Positions 24,267 through 34,017 are shown, counted from the first letter of the stretch. The stretch is DNA of 64,000 bases from Lentisalinibacter orientalis (GCF_040706535.1 NZ_JAPDRJ010000004.1:186001-250000), one strand, 5' to 3'. Notes: generated from the sequence alone by a model not told the origin. Made by a program: numbers and translations.

Positions 24267-25847
24267 ATGGCCACTCTGGAACACGAGGTGCGGCGCCGGC
24301 GCACCTTCGCGATCATCTCTCATCCCGACGCCGGCAAGACCACGCTGACCGAGAAGCTGCTGCTGTTCGGCGGCGCCATCCAGCTCGCCGGCACCGTCAA
24401 GGGCCGCAAGGCGCGCCGTCATGCCACGTCCGACTGGATGAAGCTCGAGCAGGAGCGGGGCATCTCCGTGACTTCCTCGGTCATGCAGTTCCCGTACCGG
24501 GACCGCATCGTCAACCTGCTCGACACGCCGGGCCACGAGGACTTCTCGGAGGATACCTACCGCACGCTGACCGCCGTCGATTCGGCCATGATGGTCATCG
24601 ACTGCGCCAAGGGCGTGGAGGAGCGCACGGTGAAGCTGATGGAGGTCTGCCGCCTGCGCGATACGCCCATCCTCACCTTCATCAACAAACTGGACCGGGA
24701 GGGCCGCGAGCCCATCGAACTGCTGGACGAGATCGAGTCCGTGCTGGGCATCCAGTGTGCGCCTGTGACCTGGCCCATCGGCATGGGCCGGGATCTCAGG
24801 GGCGTCTATCACCTGCAGGATGACCGCATCTACGTCTACGAGAGCGCGGGCCGTGAAAAGGCGGGCGGCACCCGGGTGATCGAGGGCCTGGCCTCCGACG
24901 AGGCGCGGGCATTCCTCGGCGATCGGGCACCCGCCTTCGACGAGGAGATCGAACTCGTGCGCGGCGCCTGCTCGGAGCTGGACCCGGAGGCCTATCTGGC
25001 GGCGAAACAGACACCGGTGTTCTTCGGCTCGGCCGTCAACAACTTCGGCGTCCGCGAGCTGCTGGACGGCTTCGTGGAGCTCGCCCCGGCGCCCCGGCCG
25101 CGGGAGGCGGGCGGCCGCGTGGTCGAACCGACGGAGAATGCCCTGACCGGCTTCGTATTCAAGATCCAGGCGAACATGGACCCCGCGCATCGGGACCGCA
25201 TCGCCTTCATGCGTCTGTGTTCGGGGCGGTTCACGAAAGGCATGAAGGTGCACCACGTGCGTCTCGGCAAGGCGGTGAAGGTGGCCGAGGCCATTACGTT
25301 CATGGCCGCCGACCGACAGTCGGCGGAAGAGGCGTGGGCCGGCGACATCATCGGTATCCACAATCACGGCACCATCAACATCGGCGACAGCTTCTCGGAG
25401 GGCGAGGAACTCGTCTTCAGCGGCATCCCCAGTTTCGCGCCCGAGATATTCCGTCGCGCGGTGCTGCGCGACCCGCTTCGTCTGAAGGCGCTGCAGAAGG
25501 GGCTGGACCAGCTGTGCGAGGAGGGCGCCACCCAGCTGTTCCGGCCGCTGCGCAGCAACGAGCTGATACTCGGCGCTGTCGGCATCCTCCAGTTCGACGT
25601 GGTCGCCGCCCGCCTGCGTGACGAGTACGGCGTGGAATGCACCTTCGACACGGTCAACGTGCACACCGCCCGCTGGCTCGATTTCCCGGACGAGAAGAAG
25701 CGCGACGAATTCACCCGCCGCAACCACGACAACCTGGCTCTCGACCACGCTGAGGCGCTGGTGTACATCGCGCCCACCCGGGTCAATCTCCAGCTCGCCG
25801 AGGAACGCTGGCCGGACGTCCGCTTCCACGCGACTCGGGAGCTGTAA
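24267..25847 (+). CDS. prfC: Peptide chain release factor 3
   Basis: GTPase of 526 aa that recycles RF1 and RF2 from the ribosome after termination. G1 is SHPDAGKTTLTEKLLLFGGA, the switch I region ends in RGISVTSSVMQF, G3 is DTPGHEDFSEDTYRTL and G4 NKLDREG; the C-terminal RF3 domain includes QFDVVAARLRDEYGVEC. Length and motifs are those of a complete RF3. Confidence 0.97.
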   Translation: MATLEHEVRRRRTFAIISHPDAGKTTLTEKLLLFGGAIQLAGTVKGRKARRHATSDWMKLEQERGISVTSSVMQFPYRDRIVNLLDTPGHEDFSEDTYRTLTAVDSAMMVIDCAKGVEERTVKLMEVCRLRDTPILTFINKLDREGREPIELLDEIESVLGIQCAPVTWPIGMGRDLRGVYHLQDDRIYVYESAGREKAGGTRVIEGLASDEARAFLGDRAPAFDEEIELVRGACSELDPEAYLAAKQTPVFFGSAVNNFGVRELLDGFVELAPAPRPREAGGRVVEPTENALTGFVFKIQANMDPAHRDRIAFMRLCSGRFTKGMKVHHVRLGKAVKVAEAITFMAADRQSAEEAWAGDIIGIHNHGTINIGDSFSEGEELVFSGIPSFAPEIFRRAVLRDPLRLKALQKGLDQLCEEGATQLFRPLRSNELILGAVGILQFDVVAARLRDEYGVECTFDTVNVHTARWLDFPDEKKRDEFTRRNHDNLALDHAEALVYIAPTRVNLQLAEERWPDVRFHATREL

Positions 25848-25860
25848 ACCGGCGCACGCC

Positions 25861-25869
25861 TGCTATAGT
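25861..25869 (+). promoter_or_regulatory. Extended -10 promoter upstream of the Met-rich mini-ORF
   Basis: TGCTATAGT matches the extended -10 form TGnTATAnT. Transcription would start near 25876, about 26 nt before the mini-ORF ATG. No strong -35 is needed for this promoter class. Confidence 0.5.
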
Positions 25870-25901
25870 CGGTCCGTCGCGGCGAGCCTCCGGAGCCTGA
25901 C

Positions 25902-25982
25902 ATGACCATGGAGATGGCCATGGAGATGACCATGGTGATGACGACTGCGCCAGCACGCAGCCGGACGGTGACCGGCCCGTGA
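25902..25982 (+). CDS. Methionine-rich 26-aa mini-ORF coupled to the UMF1 transporter
   Basis: ATG 25902 is preceded by GGAG at a 7-nt distance. The first 13 residues read MTMEMAMEMTMVM, seven of them Met, encoded by an imperfect ATGGAGATGACC-type direct repeat. The frame ends in a TGA (25980-25982) that overlaps the GTG start of the transporter gene by 4 bp (GTGA), so translation of the two is likely coupled. It could be a leader peptide that senses charged tRNA-Met or simply a coupling cistron. Expression is unproven, and chance cannot be excluded for so short a frame. Confidence 0.5.
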   Translation: MTMEMAMEMTMVMTTAPARSRTVTGP

Positions 25983-27253
25983 CGCATCGCCTCCTGCGCA
26001 AGCCCGTACTCGCCTGGGCCTTCTACGACTGGGCCAACTCCGCCTTCGCGCTCACCGTGCTGGCGGTGCTGTTCCCCATCTTCCTGGGCGAGTACTGGAG
26101 CTCCGGCGAGGTGGGAGCGGACGTCACCTTCCGTCTCGCCGTGACCAGCGGCGCCGCGAGCCTCATCGTCGCCGTGCTGGCGCCGGTGCTCGGCGCCATC
26201 TCCGACCGTGGCGGCACCCGCAAGAAATTCCTCACGGGCTTCGCCCTGCTCGGCATCGTCATGACCGGCGGGCTCTACTTCGTGGCCGAGGGTGCCTGGC
26301 CGGTGGCGATCGGCCTGTACCTGCTGGCCTCGGTCGGCTTCTACAGCGCCAATTCGTTCTACGACTCCCTCATCCACAACGTCGCCAAAGCCGGCGAGTT
26401 CGAGTCGGTCTCGGCCTTCGGCTTCGCGCTCGGCTATTTCGGCAGCGCGATGCTGCTCGCGCTGAACACCTGGATGGTGCGCGATCCGGGCACCTTCGGC
26501 CTGGCGGGCCCGGACGTCGCGGTGCGGGTGGCCTTCCTGCTGGTGGCCGTGTGGTGGGCGCTATTCACGATCCCGCTCCTGCTCTACGTGGAGGAGCGCA
26601 AACCGCCCGAGAAGGCCGTGGCGGGGGCGGTGCGCGAGGGCTATCGCCAGCTCGTCGACACCTTCCGCGAGATCCGCCGCTACCGGCACGTGTTCCTGTT
26701 TCTGATCGCCTTCTGGCTGTACATCGACGGCGTGCACACGATGATCCAGATGGCGACCAACTTCGGACAGCGGCTCGGCTTCTCCAGTGCCGACCTGATC
26801 ACCGCGCTGCTGGTCACCAATTTCGTCGGCTTCCCGGCGACACTGTTCTACGGCTGGCTCGGCGAGAAGATCGGCGCGAAGCGCGGCATCTACATCGCCC
26901 TGACCGTCTACATCGGCGTGAGCCTGTGGGCGTTCTACCTGGAGCACGTCTGGCAGTTCTATGCCATGGCCATCATGATCGGCACGGTGCAGGGCGGCGT
27001 GCAGAGCATGAGCCGGGCCTATTACGCGGCGATGGTGCCGCCGGACAAGGCCGCCGAGTTCTTCGGCTTCTACAACATGATCGGCAAGTTCGCCGCGGTG
27101 CTGGGGCCGTTCCTGGTGGCCGTCACCAGCAGCGTGAGCGACAGCCCGAAGGCGGTGATCCTCGCCATCGTGCCGCTGTTCATCGTCGGCGCCGCGCTGC
27201 TCTCGCGCGTACATCCGCCCAGACGCCGCGAAGTGGAGACCAGTGTGGTCTGA
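25979..27253 (+). CDS. UMF1-family MFS transporter (Atg22-like)
   Basis: 424-aa inner-membrane permease with about twelve hydrophobic segments. The N-terminal LAWAFYDWANSAFALTVLAVLFPIFL is typical of the UMF1/Atg22 group of the major facilitator superfamily, as is SRAYYAAMVPPDKAAEFFGFYN in the C-terminal half. Atg22 of yeast exports amino acids from the vacuole; bacterial substrates are not established. GTG 25979 overlaps the mini-ORF stop. The last 74 bp overlap the convergent TgpA-type gene. Confidence 0.88.
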   Translation: MTHRLLRKPVLAWAFYDWANSAFALTVLAVLFPIFLGEYWSSGEVGADVTFRLAVTSGAASLIVAVLAPVLGAISDRGGTRKKFLTGFALLGIVMTGGLYFVAEGAWPVAIGLYLLASVGFYSANSFYDSLIHNVAKAGEFESVSAFGFALGYFGSAMLLALNTWMVRDPGTFGLAGPDVAVRVAFLLVAVWWALFTIPLLLYVEERKPPEKAVAGAVREGYRQLVDTFREIRRYRHVFLFLIAFWLYIDGVHTMIQMATNFGQRLGFSSADLITALLVTNFVGFPATLFYGWLGEKIGAKRGIYIALTVYIGVSLWAFYLEHVWQFYAMAIMIGTVQGGVQSMSRAYYAAMVPPDKAAEFFGFYNMIGKFAAVLGPFLVAVTSSVSDSPKAVILAIVPLFIVGAALLSRVHPPRRREVETSVV

Positions 27254-29201
27254 CGGCGGCGGCGAGTTCGTCTGCCCGCGGGCGGCCGGCGTAGCGGGTG
27301 TCAAGGTAGAGGGCGGTGACCTGGCGTATGTCTCCTGCGAGGCCTGGCAGCGCGGCCGAGGCCCGCTCTGCGTAGCCCAGCGGCGGCTCGCCGGGACCGC
27401 GGGGGATGCCTGTGGCCCGCACGAAGCGCCGGTACAGCCGCTCGGCCCGGTCCGGCCCCGGCCGGCGGTGACGCCAGGCGAGCCAGCCGGTGAGCCCCGC
27501 GAGCAGCAGTGCCATGATGGCGACCAGCCACACGACCATCCGCCGCCAGTCCGGGCGCTCCATGCCGAGCCAGCGCAGGAAGTCCTCCTGGGTGGCGGAT
27601 CCGTAGCCCAGCACCCACTCGTCCCAGCGGGCGTTGGTGAGGTCCCAGTAGAAGCGCATCGTCTCCACGAAGTCGGCGCGCCAGAAGCGGTCGGTAACGC
27701 CGAACTCGGTGGAGTCCAGCGCCTCGTAGAGGCCGGACTCGATACGCTGGGGGGCCACTGCGGCGGTGGGGTCCACCCGCACCCAGCCGTCGCCCTCGAA
27801 CCAGACCTCCGCCCAGGCGTGGGCATCGGACTGGCGGACGATGTAGTAGGGGTCCTCCGTCTCCAGCGGGTTCAGCTCGCCGCCCTGGTAGCCGGCGACG
27901 ACGCGGGCCGGAATGCCGGCGGCGCGCATGAGCGTGGCGAACGAGGTCGCGTAGTGCTCGCAGAAACCGCGCCGGCTGGAGAACAGGAACTCGTCGGCGG
28001 CGTCCCGGCCCAGCGCCGGGGGCGACAGCGTGTAGTAGAACGGCTCCTCGCGGAACCAGGCCAGCACCCGGCGGACGTAGTCCCGGTCGCTCGCCGCGCG
28101 GGCCCTCAAATCCGTCCCGAAGGCGCGTGTGCGCGGGTTGGTGTCGTCCGGCAGCCGCGTCATGAAGTTCCGGTAGCCGTCGCTCAGCGCCGGCTCCAGG
28201 GCCGCCTCCGGCAGCGACGTTGCGCTGTAGACCAGTTGCCGGTCTACGGGCCGGGAGCGCGCCACCTCGTGGCGACGGGTCAGGTACGCGCCTTCCGCGT
28301 CCACGTCGTAGGGGCGCTCCAGCAGGAACAGGTAGCGCTGGCTGGTGGGATCCAGCCGGACCCGGTAGCGCAGCGCCTCCCCCGCCGGCTCGATGAGAGT
28401 CTCCGCCTGCGGATACCTCAGGACCTGCTGGGCGCTCCAGGTGCGGCCGTTCAGTACCTGGTCCATGACGATGCCGCGCCAGTAGCGTTCCGAGGGCGGC
28501 GGCACCTCGCCGTCGAACCAGACCCGGAAGGCGCGGGCGTCGGAGCGGCCGAGGCTCGTGATGTCGCCGGGGCTCATCTGATCGCTCAGGCCCGTGACGG
28601 CGCTGCCCTGCTCGTTGGGGATGGCCCAGAACGGCCCCGGCACCCGCGGAAACAGCACCCAGAAGACGAGCATCAGCGGCAGCGCATGCAGCAGCAGGCG
28701 GCCGGCGCCGCGGATCGCGAGGCGCGGCGCCAGCGCCGCGCCCGAGCGCCCGGCGTTCAGCCAGGCGGCCGTGATCACGAACACGGAAGCGAACAGATAA
28801 GGCAGGGTCCACAGGAACTGCTCGCGCAGCAGCGTGGCCAGCACCAGGAAGAAGGCGATGAACAGGAGCACGAACTGGTCCCGCCGCGTGCGCGTCTCCA
28901 GCAGCTTCAGCGACGCCATGAGTACCAGCAGCGCCGTGCCGGGGCCCACGCCGTTGATGCCGCCGTAAGCGAACAGCACGGCCAGGAAGCCGCCGAAGGC
29001 GAGCGCGATCCGGAAGCCCCGCCAGGGCAGGGGCCACCGGCGCACTTCCACGATCCAGCGCCACAGCCCGCAGCCGAAGGCCGGCACCAGTACCCAGGCG
29101 GGCAGGGCGGCGGCATGGGGGATGACGGCCAGCAGCAGCGCCGACAGCGTCCACGGCAGCGTATCGAGCAGCCGCCCGTCGCTGCGCCGGTCAGCCTTCA
29201 C
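27180..29201 (-). CDS. TgpA-type transglutaminase-like membrane protein (DUF3488/DUF4129)
   Basis: 673 aa. The N-terminal third has several membrane segments (DUF3488), the middle is a periplasmic transglutaminase-like domain, and a last membrane segment is followed by a cytosolic DUF4129-like tail. The catalytic triad is visible: Cys in RRGFCEHYATSFATLMRAAG (about residue 413), His in DAHAWAEVWFEG and Asp in GWVRVDPTAAV. It resembles P. aeruginosa TgpA, needed for viability there. It forms the usual trio with DUF58 and MoxR. GTG 29201 overlaps the DUF58 end by 11 bp. Confidence 0.92.
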   Translation of the reverse strand: MKADRRSDGRLLDTLPWTLSALLLAVIPHAAALPAWVLVPAFGCGLWRWIVEVRRWPLPWRGFRIALAFGGFLAVLFAYGGINGVGPGTALLVLMASLKLLETRTRRDQFVLLFIAFFLVLATLLREQFLWTLPYLFASVFVITAAWLNAGRSGAALAPRLAIRGAGRLLLHALPLMLVFWVLFPRVPGPFWAIPNEQGSAVTGLSDQMSPGDITSLGRSDARAFRVWFDGEVPPPSERYWRGIVMDQVLNGRTWSAQQVLRYPQAETLIEPAGEALRYRVRLDPTSQRYLFLLERPYDVDAEGAYLTRRHEVARSRPVDRQLVYSATSLPEAALEPALSDGYRNFMTRLPDDTNPRTRAFGTDLRARAASDRDYVRRVLAWFREEPFYYTLSPPALGRDAADEFLFSSRRGFCEHYATSFATLMRAAGIPARVVAGYQGGELNPLETEDPYYIVRQSDAHAWAEVWFEGDGWVRVDPTAAVAPQRIESGLYEALDSTEFGVTDRFWRADFVETMRFYWDLTNARWDEWVLGYGSATQEDFLRWLGMERPDWRRMVVWLVAIMALLLAGLTGWLAWRHRRPGPDRAERLYRRFVRATGIPRGPGEPPLGYAERASAALPGLAGDIRQVTALYLDTRYAGRPRADELAAAVRPHWSPLRGVWADVRARAARRRR

Positions 29202-30222
29202 GGTCGGTCTCCGGTTCGTCGGAGCGGTACAGTGCCAGCGCGTCGAGGCAGCGGCGCCGGTGGCCGCTGCCCCGGGAGGGCTCGACGGTCTCGCCGCCGA
29301 GGCGCAGGCCGTAGTGGCGGCCGCCGTTCTCGGCATCCAGGATCCAGCGGCACAGCACCGAGAGCCTCGTCTCCAGATCACGGCCCGGCGCGTCGCGGAG
29401 ATCGAGCCACGCGAGCGATGCCGTCGCGCCCGAGAATCGCTTCGACTTGAGCTCGCCGGTGCGCGCGTAGGTCTTCCACGCGACGTGGCGGGGCGGGTCG
29501 CCGGCGTGGAAGTCGCGCAGCCCGGCGAAGTCGTCGTCGCCCTGCTCGGAGGCCCGCCGGCGGCCGCGGCTGGCGGCGCTGGGGGGTGGCGGCGGCGGCG
29601 CGTCGGCCGGCTGCGGCCACACCAGGCAGCCGGCGTCGGCGTGGATCCAGACCCAGGCCCGGAACAGGGTCAGCGGATGGGTCGTGCGCACCCCGTAACG
29701 CACGAGGCGGAGGCGGCCACGCCGTTCGGTCGGCACCCGCAGCTCGGCGACGGCGTGTCCGCCCGCCGCCACGTCCACCCGGGGCGAGGAGGCCTCGCCG
29801 GCGTAGACGCCGAGCTCGTAGCGGGGCGCCTGTCCGTCGTTGGTCAGGTTGAAACGCAGGCGGGCCTCCTCGCCGGCGAACACCGGCTCCGCGCCGGCGA
29901 AGGCCACGGTGAGCCCGGCCAGGTTGCGGTGGCAGTGGTGCATGGCCACGAGGCCCAGTGCCGCCAGCAGGAAGGTGAGCGCGAAACCCATGCTGTTGTT
30001 GTAGTTCATGGAGCCCAGCAGCATGGCGAACGTCATCAGGCCGTAGGTGACGCCCACGCCGGTCGGCAGGATGTAGATGCGCCTCGAGGCAAGCCGTACG
30101 GGCACCGGGTCCGCGCCCTGGCGGCGCCGCGCCCAGCGCGCGGCCCATTCGGCAGCCGCCTCCCGGGGACGGCGCCAGCCGCGCCGCAGCGCCTCAGGGG
30201 ATAGCGACGGACTCGAGGACAT
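29191..30222 (-). CDS. DUF58 domain-containing protein
   Basis: 343 aa. Two membrane segments lie near the N-terminus (IYILPTGVGVTYGLMTFAMLL and FALTFLLAALGLVAM). The DUF58 core is marked by GDDDFAGLRDFHAGDPPRHV followed by AWKTYARTGELKSKRF. The family acts with MoxR ATPases, perhaps as a VWA-like partner; the exact role is unknown. ATG 30222 is preferred; an in-frame ATG at 30264 would lengthen the overlap with moxR from 29 to 71 bp. Confidence 0.9.
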   Translation of the reverse strand: MSSSPSLSPEALRRGWRRPREAAAEWAARWARRRQGADPVPVRLASRRIYILPTGVGVTYGLMTFAMLLGSMNYNNSMGFALTFLLAALGLVAMHHCHRNLAGLTVAFAGAEPVFAGEEARLRFNLTNDGQAPRYELGVYAGEASSPRVDVAAGGHAVAELRVPTERRGRLRLVRYGVRTTHPLTLFRAWVWIHADAGCLVWPQPADAPPPPPPSAASRGRRRASEQGDDDFAGLRDFHAGDPPRHVAWKTYARTGELKSKRFSGATASLAWLDLRDAPGRDLETRLSVLCRWILDAENGGRHYGLRLGGETVEPSRGSGHRRRCLDALALYRSDEPETDREG

Positions 30223-31159
30223 GGCGGCCGATCTCCTCCGGGCGGCGGCGGCGGTCGAGTTCATCCGTCGTCAGCCGGTGTGCGGCCACGGCCGTGAACA
30301 CGGCCTGCACATCGTCCGGGAATACGGCCTCGCGGCCTTCCACCAGTGCGATGGCGCGGGCGGCCCGGGTCAGCGCGATGGCCCCGCGGGGCGACAGGCC
30401 GGCCGGGAAGTCGCCGGATTCGCGGGTGTAGCGCACGAGCGCCTGGATGTAGTCGATCAGCGGTTCGCTGACCTTGACGGCGTCCACCGCCCGCTGCAGC
30501 CGGACGACGTCATCCGGGCCCAGGGCCGGCTCCAGCCCGGCCAGCGCCAGCCGCGTGTCGTGCCCGGCGAGGAGCCGGCGTTCGGCTGCCTCGTCCGGGT
30601 AGCCGAGCTCGATGCGCATGAGGAAGCGGTCGAGCTGGGATTCGGGCAGCGGGAAAGTGCCGATCTGGTTGCCCGGGTTCTGGGTGGCCACCACGAAGAA
30701 CGGCTCGGGCAGGGTGTGGCTCGCGCCGTCTACCGTGACCTGACCCTCCTGCATCGCCTCGAGCAGCGCGCTCTGGGCCTTCGGCGTCGCCCGGTTGACC
30801 TCGTCCGCCAGCACCAGCTGGGAGAATACGGGTCCCGGATGGAAATCGAAGCGGCCGTCCTCCGGACGGTAGATGGACACGCCCACGATATCGGCCGGGA
30901 GCATGTCGCTGGTGAACTGGATGCGCTGATAGGTGAGGCCGAGCACCCGGGCCAGGGCATGAGCCAGGGTCGTCTTGCCCACCCCGGGCAGGTCCTCGAT
31001 CAGCAGGTGGCCACGGGCGATCAGGCAGGCCAGCGCCAGCCTGAGCTGCGGGCCCTTGCCCAGGATGATCGAGTCGAGAGAGGCCAGCGCCGATGTCAGC
31101 GCATCGCCTATCCCGTCGTCTATCGCATTGTCCTTCTCGAGCACGTTCCCGATGTGCAT
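30194..31159 (-). CDS. MoxR-family AAA+ ATPase
   Basis: 321-aa cytosolic chaperone-like ATPase. Walker A is LPGVGKTTLAHALARVL, Walker B LVLADEVNRATPKAQSALLEAM, and sensor 1 is in FFVVATQNPGNQIGTFPLPE, followed by SQLDRFLMRIELGYP. MoxR proteins help assemble protein complexes with VWA or DUF58 partners. It is the first gene of the moxR-DUF58-tgpA operon, 101 bp downstream of the valS stop. Confidence 0.94.
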   Translation of the reverse strand: MHIGNVLEKDNAIDDGIGDALTSALASLDSIILGKGPQLRLALACLIARGHLLIEDLPGVGKTTLAHALARVLGLTYQRIQFTSDMLPADIVGVSIYRPEDGRFDFHPGPVFSQLVLADEVNRATPKAQSALLEAMQEGQVTVDGASHTLPEPFFVVATQNPGNQIGTFPLPESQLDRFLMRIELGYPDEAAERRLLAGHDTRLALAGLEPALGPDDVVRLQRAVDAVKVSEPLIDYIQALVRYTRESGDFPAGLSPRGAIALTRAARAIALVEGREAVFPDDVQAVFTAVAAHRLTTDELDRRRRPEEIGRHVLESVAIP

Positions 31160-31260
31160 CCGGCCTTCTCCTTCACGACGCCGCCGTTATGTTGACCCGT
31201 CGCGGCGCGGATTGCACCCGCCCGGCCGCCGTAATGTGACCGGATACTCAGATTGCGCCG

Positions 31261-34017
31261 TCAGCCGAGCCGGTCCAGGCGGCCGAGCTGCTCGCGGATC
31301 TGGTCGAGCTGGCGGCGGAACTCGGCCTGCCGTTCCCGCTCCTTGGCCACGACCTCGTCCGGTGCATTGTCCACGAAGCGGGGATTGGCGAGCTTGGCCT
31401 CGGCCCGGGCGAGCTCGGCCTCCACCTTCCCGGCCTGTTTGCCGAGGCGCTGGCGCTCCGCCGCCACGTCGATGAGTCCGGCCATCGGCACGAAGATCTT
31501 CATGTCGCCGAGGAGCGCGGTGGCGGAGGGCGGCGCCTCGGCCTCGTCGTCCAGGAAGTCGACGGCATCGATGCGCCCCACCTCCCGCACCAGCCGGCCA
31601 TGGCGCTCGAGCAGGCGCCGGTCTTCCTCGCCGGCGCCCTGCAGCAGCACGGGCAGCCGGCGGCCGGGGGCGATGTCCATCTCGCCCCGGATGCGCCTCA
31701 CGCCCAGGATGAAGCCCTGGACCCACTCCATCTCGGTCTCCGCGGCCGGGTCGATGTCGTCGGTGTCGGCCGCCGGGAAGGGCCGGATCATCACCGTGTC
31801 GCCGTCCATTCCGGCGCGCGGCGCGGCCCGCAGCCAGATCTCCTCCGTAATGAACGGCATCAGGGGGTGGGTGAGCCGGAGCAGCGTCTCCAGCGTCTCG
31901 ACCAGCGTGCGCCGGGTGCCCCGTTTGTCCGCCTCGCTGGCGTCGTCGGACTGCAGCACCGGCTTGGACAGCTCCAGGTACCAGTCGCAGAACTCGTGCC
32001 AGGTGAACTCGTAGATGGCCTGGGCCGCCAGGTCCAGCCGGTAGGCGGCAAACTGTTCGTGGACCGTGGCGATCGTGCGCGCGAGACGGGAACGGATCCA
32101 GTGATCGGCGGCGGAGAGCACCTCCTCCCCCTCATCGAGGTCTTCGGTGGCCATCAGCACGTAGCGCGAGGCGTTCCAGAGCTTGTTGCAGAAGTTCCGG
32201 TAGCCCTCGATGCGGCCGAGGTCGAAGCGGATGTCCCGGCCCGTGGTGGCGAGTGCTGCGAAGGTGAACCTGAGCGCGTCGGCGCCGTACTCCGGGATGC
32301 CGTCCGGGAACTGCTGGCGGGTGGACTTCTCGATCTTCGGCGCGAGATGGGGCTGCATCAGGCCCCGGGTGCGCTTGGCGATCAGCGTGTCGAGGTCCAC
32401 GCCGTCGATGAGGTCCAGCGGATCCAGCACGTTGCCCTTGGACTTCGACATCTTCTGGCCGTCCTGGTCGCGGATCAGGCCGTGGATGTAGACCTCGTGG
32501 AACGGCACCTCGCCGGTGAACTTGAGCCCCAGCATGATCATGCGTGCGACCCAGAAGAAGATGATGTCGAAGCCGGTGACCAGCACGGAGGTGGGGTAGA
32601 AAGTGCGGAGCTCCTCGGTGTCCTCCGGCCAGCCGAGGGTGCTGAACGGCCACAGTCCCGACGAGAACCAGGTGTCGAGCACGTCCTCGTCCTGCGTGAG
32701 CGGCACGGCGGCGTCCAGGCCGTGCTTCTCGCGCACCTCTTGCTCGCTGCGGCCGACGTAGAGCTCGCCCTCGGCGTCGTACCAGGCCGGGATGCGGTGG
32801 CCCCACCACAGCTGGCGGCTGATGCACCAGTCCTGGATCTTGTGCATCCAGTCGTAGTAGGTCTTGTCCCAGTTGGCGGGGACGAAACGGATGTTGCCCT
32901 GCTCGACGGCGCGGATGGCCGGCTTCGCCAGCGGCTCGATGGCGACGTACCACTGGTCGGTGAGATAGGGCTCCACCACCGCGCCGGTGCGGTCGCCGCG
33001 GGGCACCATCAGCTTGTGGTCGTCGGTCCTGGCGAGCAGGCCGGCGGCGTCCATGTCGGCGACCACGCGCTCGCGTGCCTCGAAGCGGTCGAGGTCCCGG
33101 TAGGCGGCCGGCACGGCGTCGTTCATGCGGGCATCGTCCGTGAGCACGTTGATGATCTCGAGGCCGTGGCGCTGGCCGATCTCGTAGTCGTTGAAGTCGT
33201 GGGCGGGCGTGATCTTCACGCAGCCGGAGCCGAACTCCGGATCCACGTATTCGTCCGCGATCACCGGGATGCGCCGCTCCGCCAGCGGCAGCAGCACCTG
33301 CCTGCCGACGAGGTGGCGATAGCGCTCGTCCTCCGGGTGCACCGCCACGGCGGTGTCGCCGAGCATCGTCTCGGGCCGGGTGGTGGCCACGGTCACGTGG
33401 CCGTCGCCGTCGGCCAGCGGATAGCGGAAGTGCCACAGGTGTCCGGATTCCTCCTCGCTCAGCACCTCCAGATCGGACAGCGCCGTGTGCAGCACCGGGT
33501 CCCAGTTGACGAGCCGCTTGCCGCGGTAGATCAGGCCCTCGTCGTAGAGGCGCACGAACACCTCGGTGACGGCCTCCGACAGCCCCTCGTCCATGGTGAA
33601 GCGCTCCCGCGACCAGTCCACGGAGGCGCCGAGGCGGGCGAGCTGCTCGGAGATGGTGCCGCCGGACTCCGCCTTCCATTGCCAGACGCGCTCCACGAAG
33701 GCCTGGCGGCCGAGGTCGTGGCGGGTGAGTCCTTCGGCGTTGAGCTGGCGCTCCACCACCATCTGGGTGGCGATGCCGGCGTGGTCCATGCCGGGCTGCC
33801 ACAGGGTGCGCCGGCCGCACATGCGGTGGTAGCGGGTCAGGGCGTCCATGATCGTGTCCTGGAACGCGTGGCCCATGTGCAGCGTGCCGGTGACGTTCGG
33901 CGGCGGGATCATGATGCAGTACGAATCGCCGTCGCCGGCGGGCTCGAACCATCCGTTCTCCCGCCAGCGCCGGTAATGCTTCATCTCGATATCGGCGGGG
34001 CGATAGGCCTTGTCCAT
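31261..34017 (-). CDS. valS: Valyl-tRNA synthetase
   Basis: Class I enzyme of 918 aa charging tRNA-Val. HIGH motif in PPNVTGTLHMGHAFQDTIMDA, KMSKS loop in GQKMSKSKGNVLDPLDLIDG, a connective-polypeptide editing domain between them, and a C-terminal coiled-coil arm (ERQRLGKQAGKVEAELARAE). ATG 34017 (MDKAYRPADIE) matches the E. coli start MEKTYNPQDIE and has AAGAG 8 nt upstream. In-frame ATGs at 34023 and 34068 would add 2 or 17 residues. It follows holC and a small spacer gene. Confidence 0.96.
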   Translation of the reverse strand: MDKAYRPADIEMKHYRRWRENGWFEPAGDGDSYCIMIPPPNVTGTLHMGHAFQDTIMDALTRYHRMCGRRTLWQPGMDHAGIATQMVVERQLNAEGLTRHDLGRQAFVERVWQWKAESGGTISEQLARLGASVDWSRERFTMDEGLSEAVTEVFVRLYDEGLIYRGKRLVNWDPVLHTALSDLEVLSEEESGHLWHFRYPLADGDGHVTVATTRPETMLGDTAVAVHPEDERYRHLVGRQVLLPLAERRIPVIADEYVDPEFGSGCVKITPAHDFNDYEIGQRHGLEIINVLTDDARMNDAVPAAYRDLDRFEARERVVADMDAAGLLARTDDHKLMVPRGDRTGAVVEPYLTDQWYVAIEPLAKPAIRAVEQGNIRFVPANWDKTYYDWMHKIQDWCISRQLWWGHRIPAWYDAEGELYVGRSEQEVREKHGLDAAVPLTQDEDVLDTWFSSGLWPFSTLGWPEDTEELRTFYPTSVLVTGFDIIFFWVARMIMLGLKFTGEVPFHEVYIHGLIRDQDGQKMSKSKGNVLDPLDLIDGVDLDTLIAKRTRGLMQPHLAPKIEKSTRQQFPDGIPEYGADALRFTFAALATTGRDIRFDLGRIEGYRNFCNKLWNASRYVLMATEDLDEGEEVLSAADHWIRSRLARTIATVHEQFAAYRLDLAAQAIYEFTWHEFCDWYLELSKPVLQSDDASEADKRGTRRTLVETLETLLRLTHPLMPFITEEIWLRAAPRAGMDGDTVMIRPFPAADTDDIDPAAETEMEWVQGFILGVRRIRGEMDIAPGRRLPVLLQGAGEEDRRLLERHGRLVREVGRIDAVDFLDDEAEAPPSATALLGDMKIFVPMAGLIDVAAERQRLGKQAGKVEAELARAEAKLANPRFVDNAPDEVVAKERERQAEFRRQLDQIREQLGRLDRLG

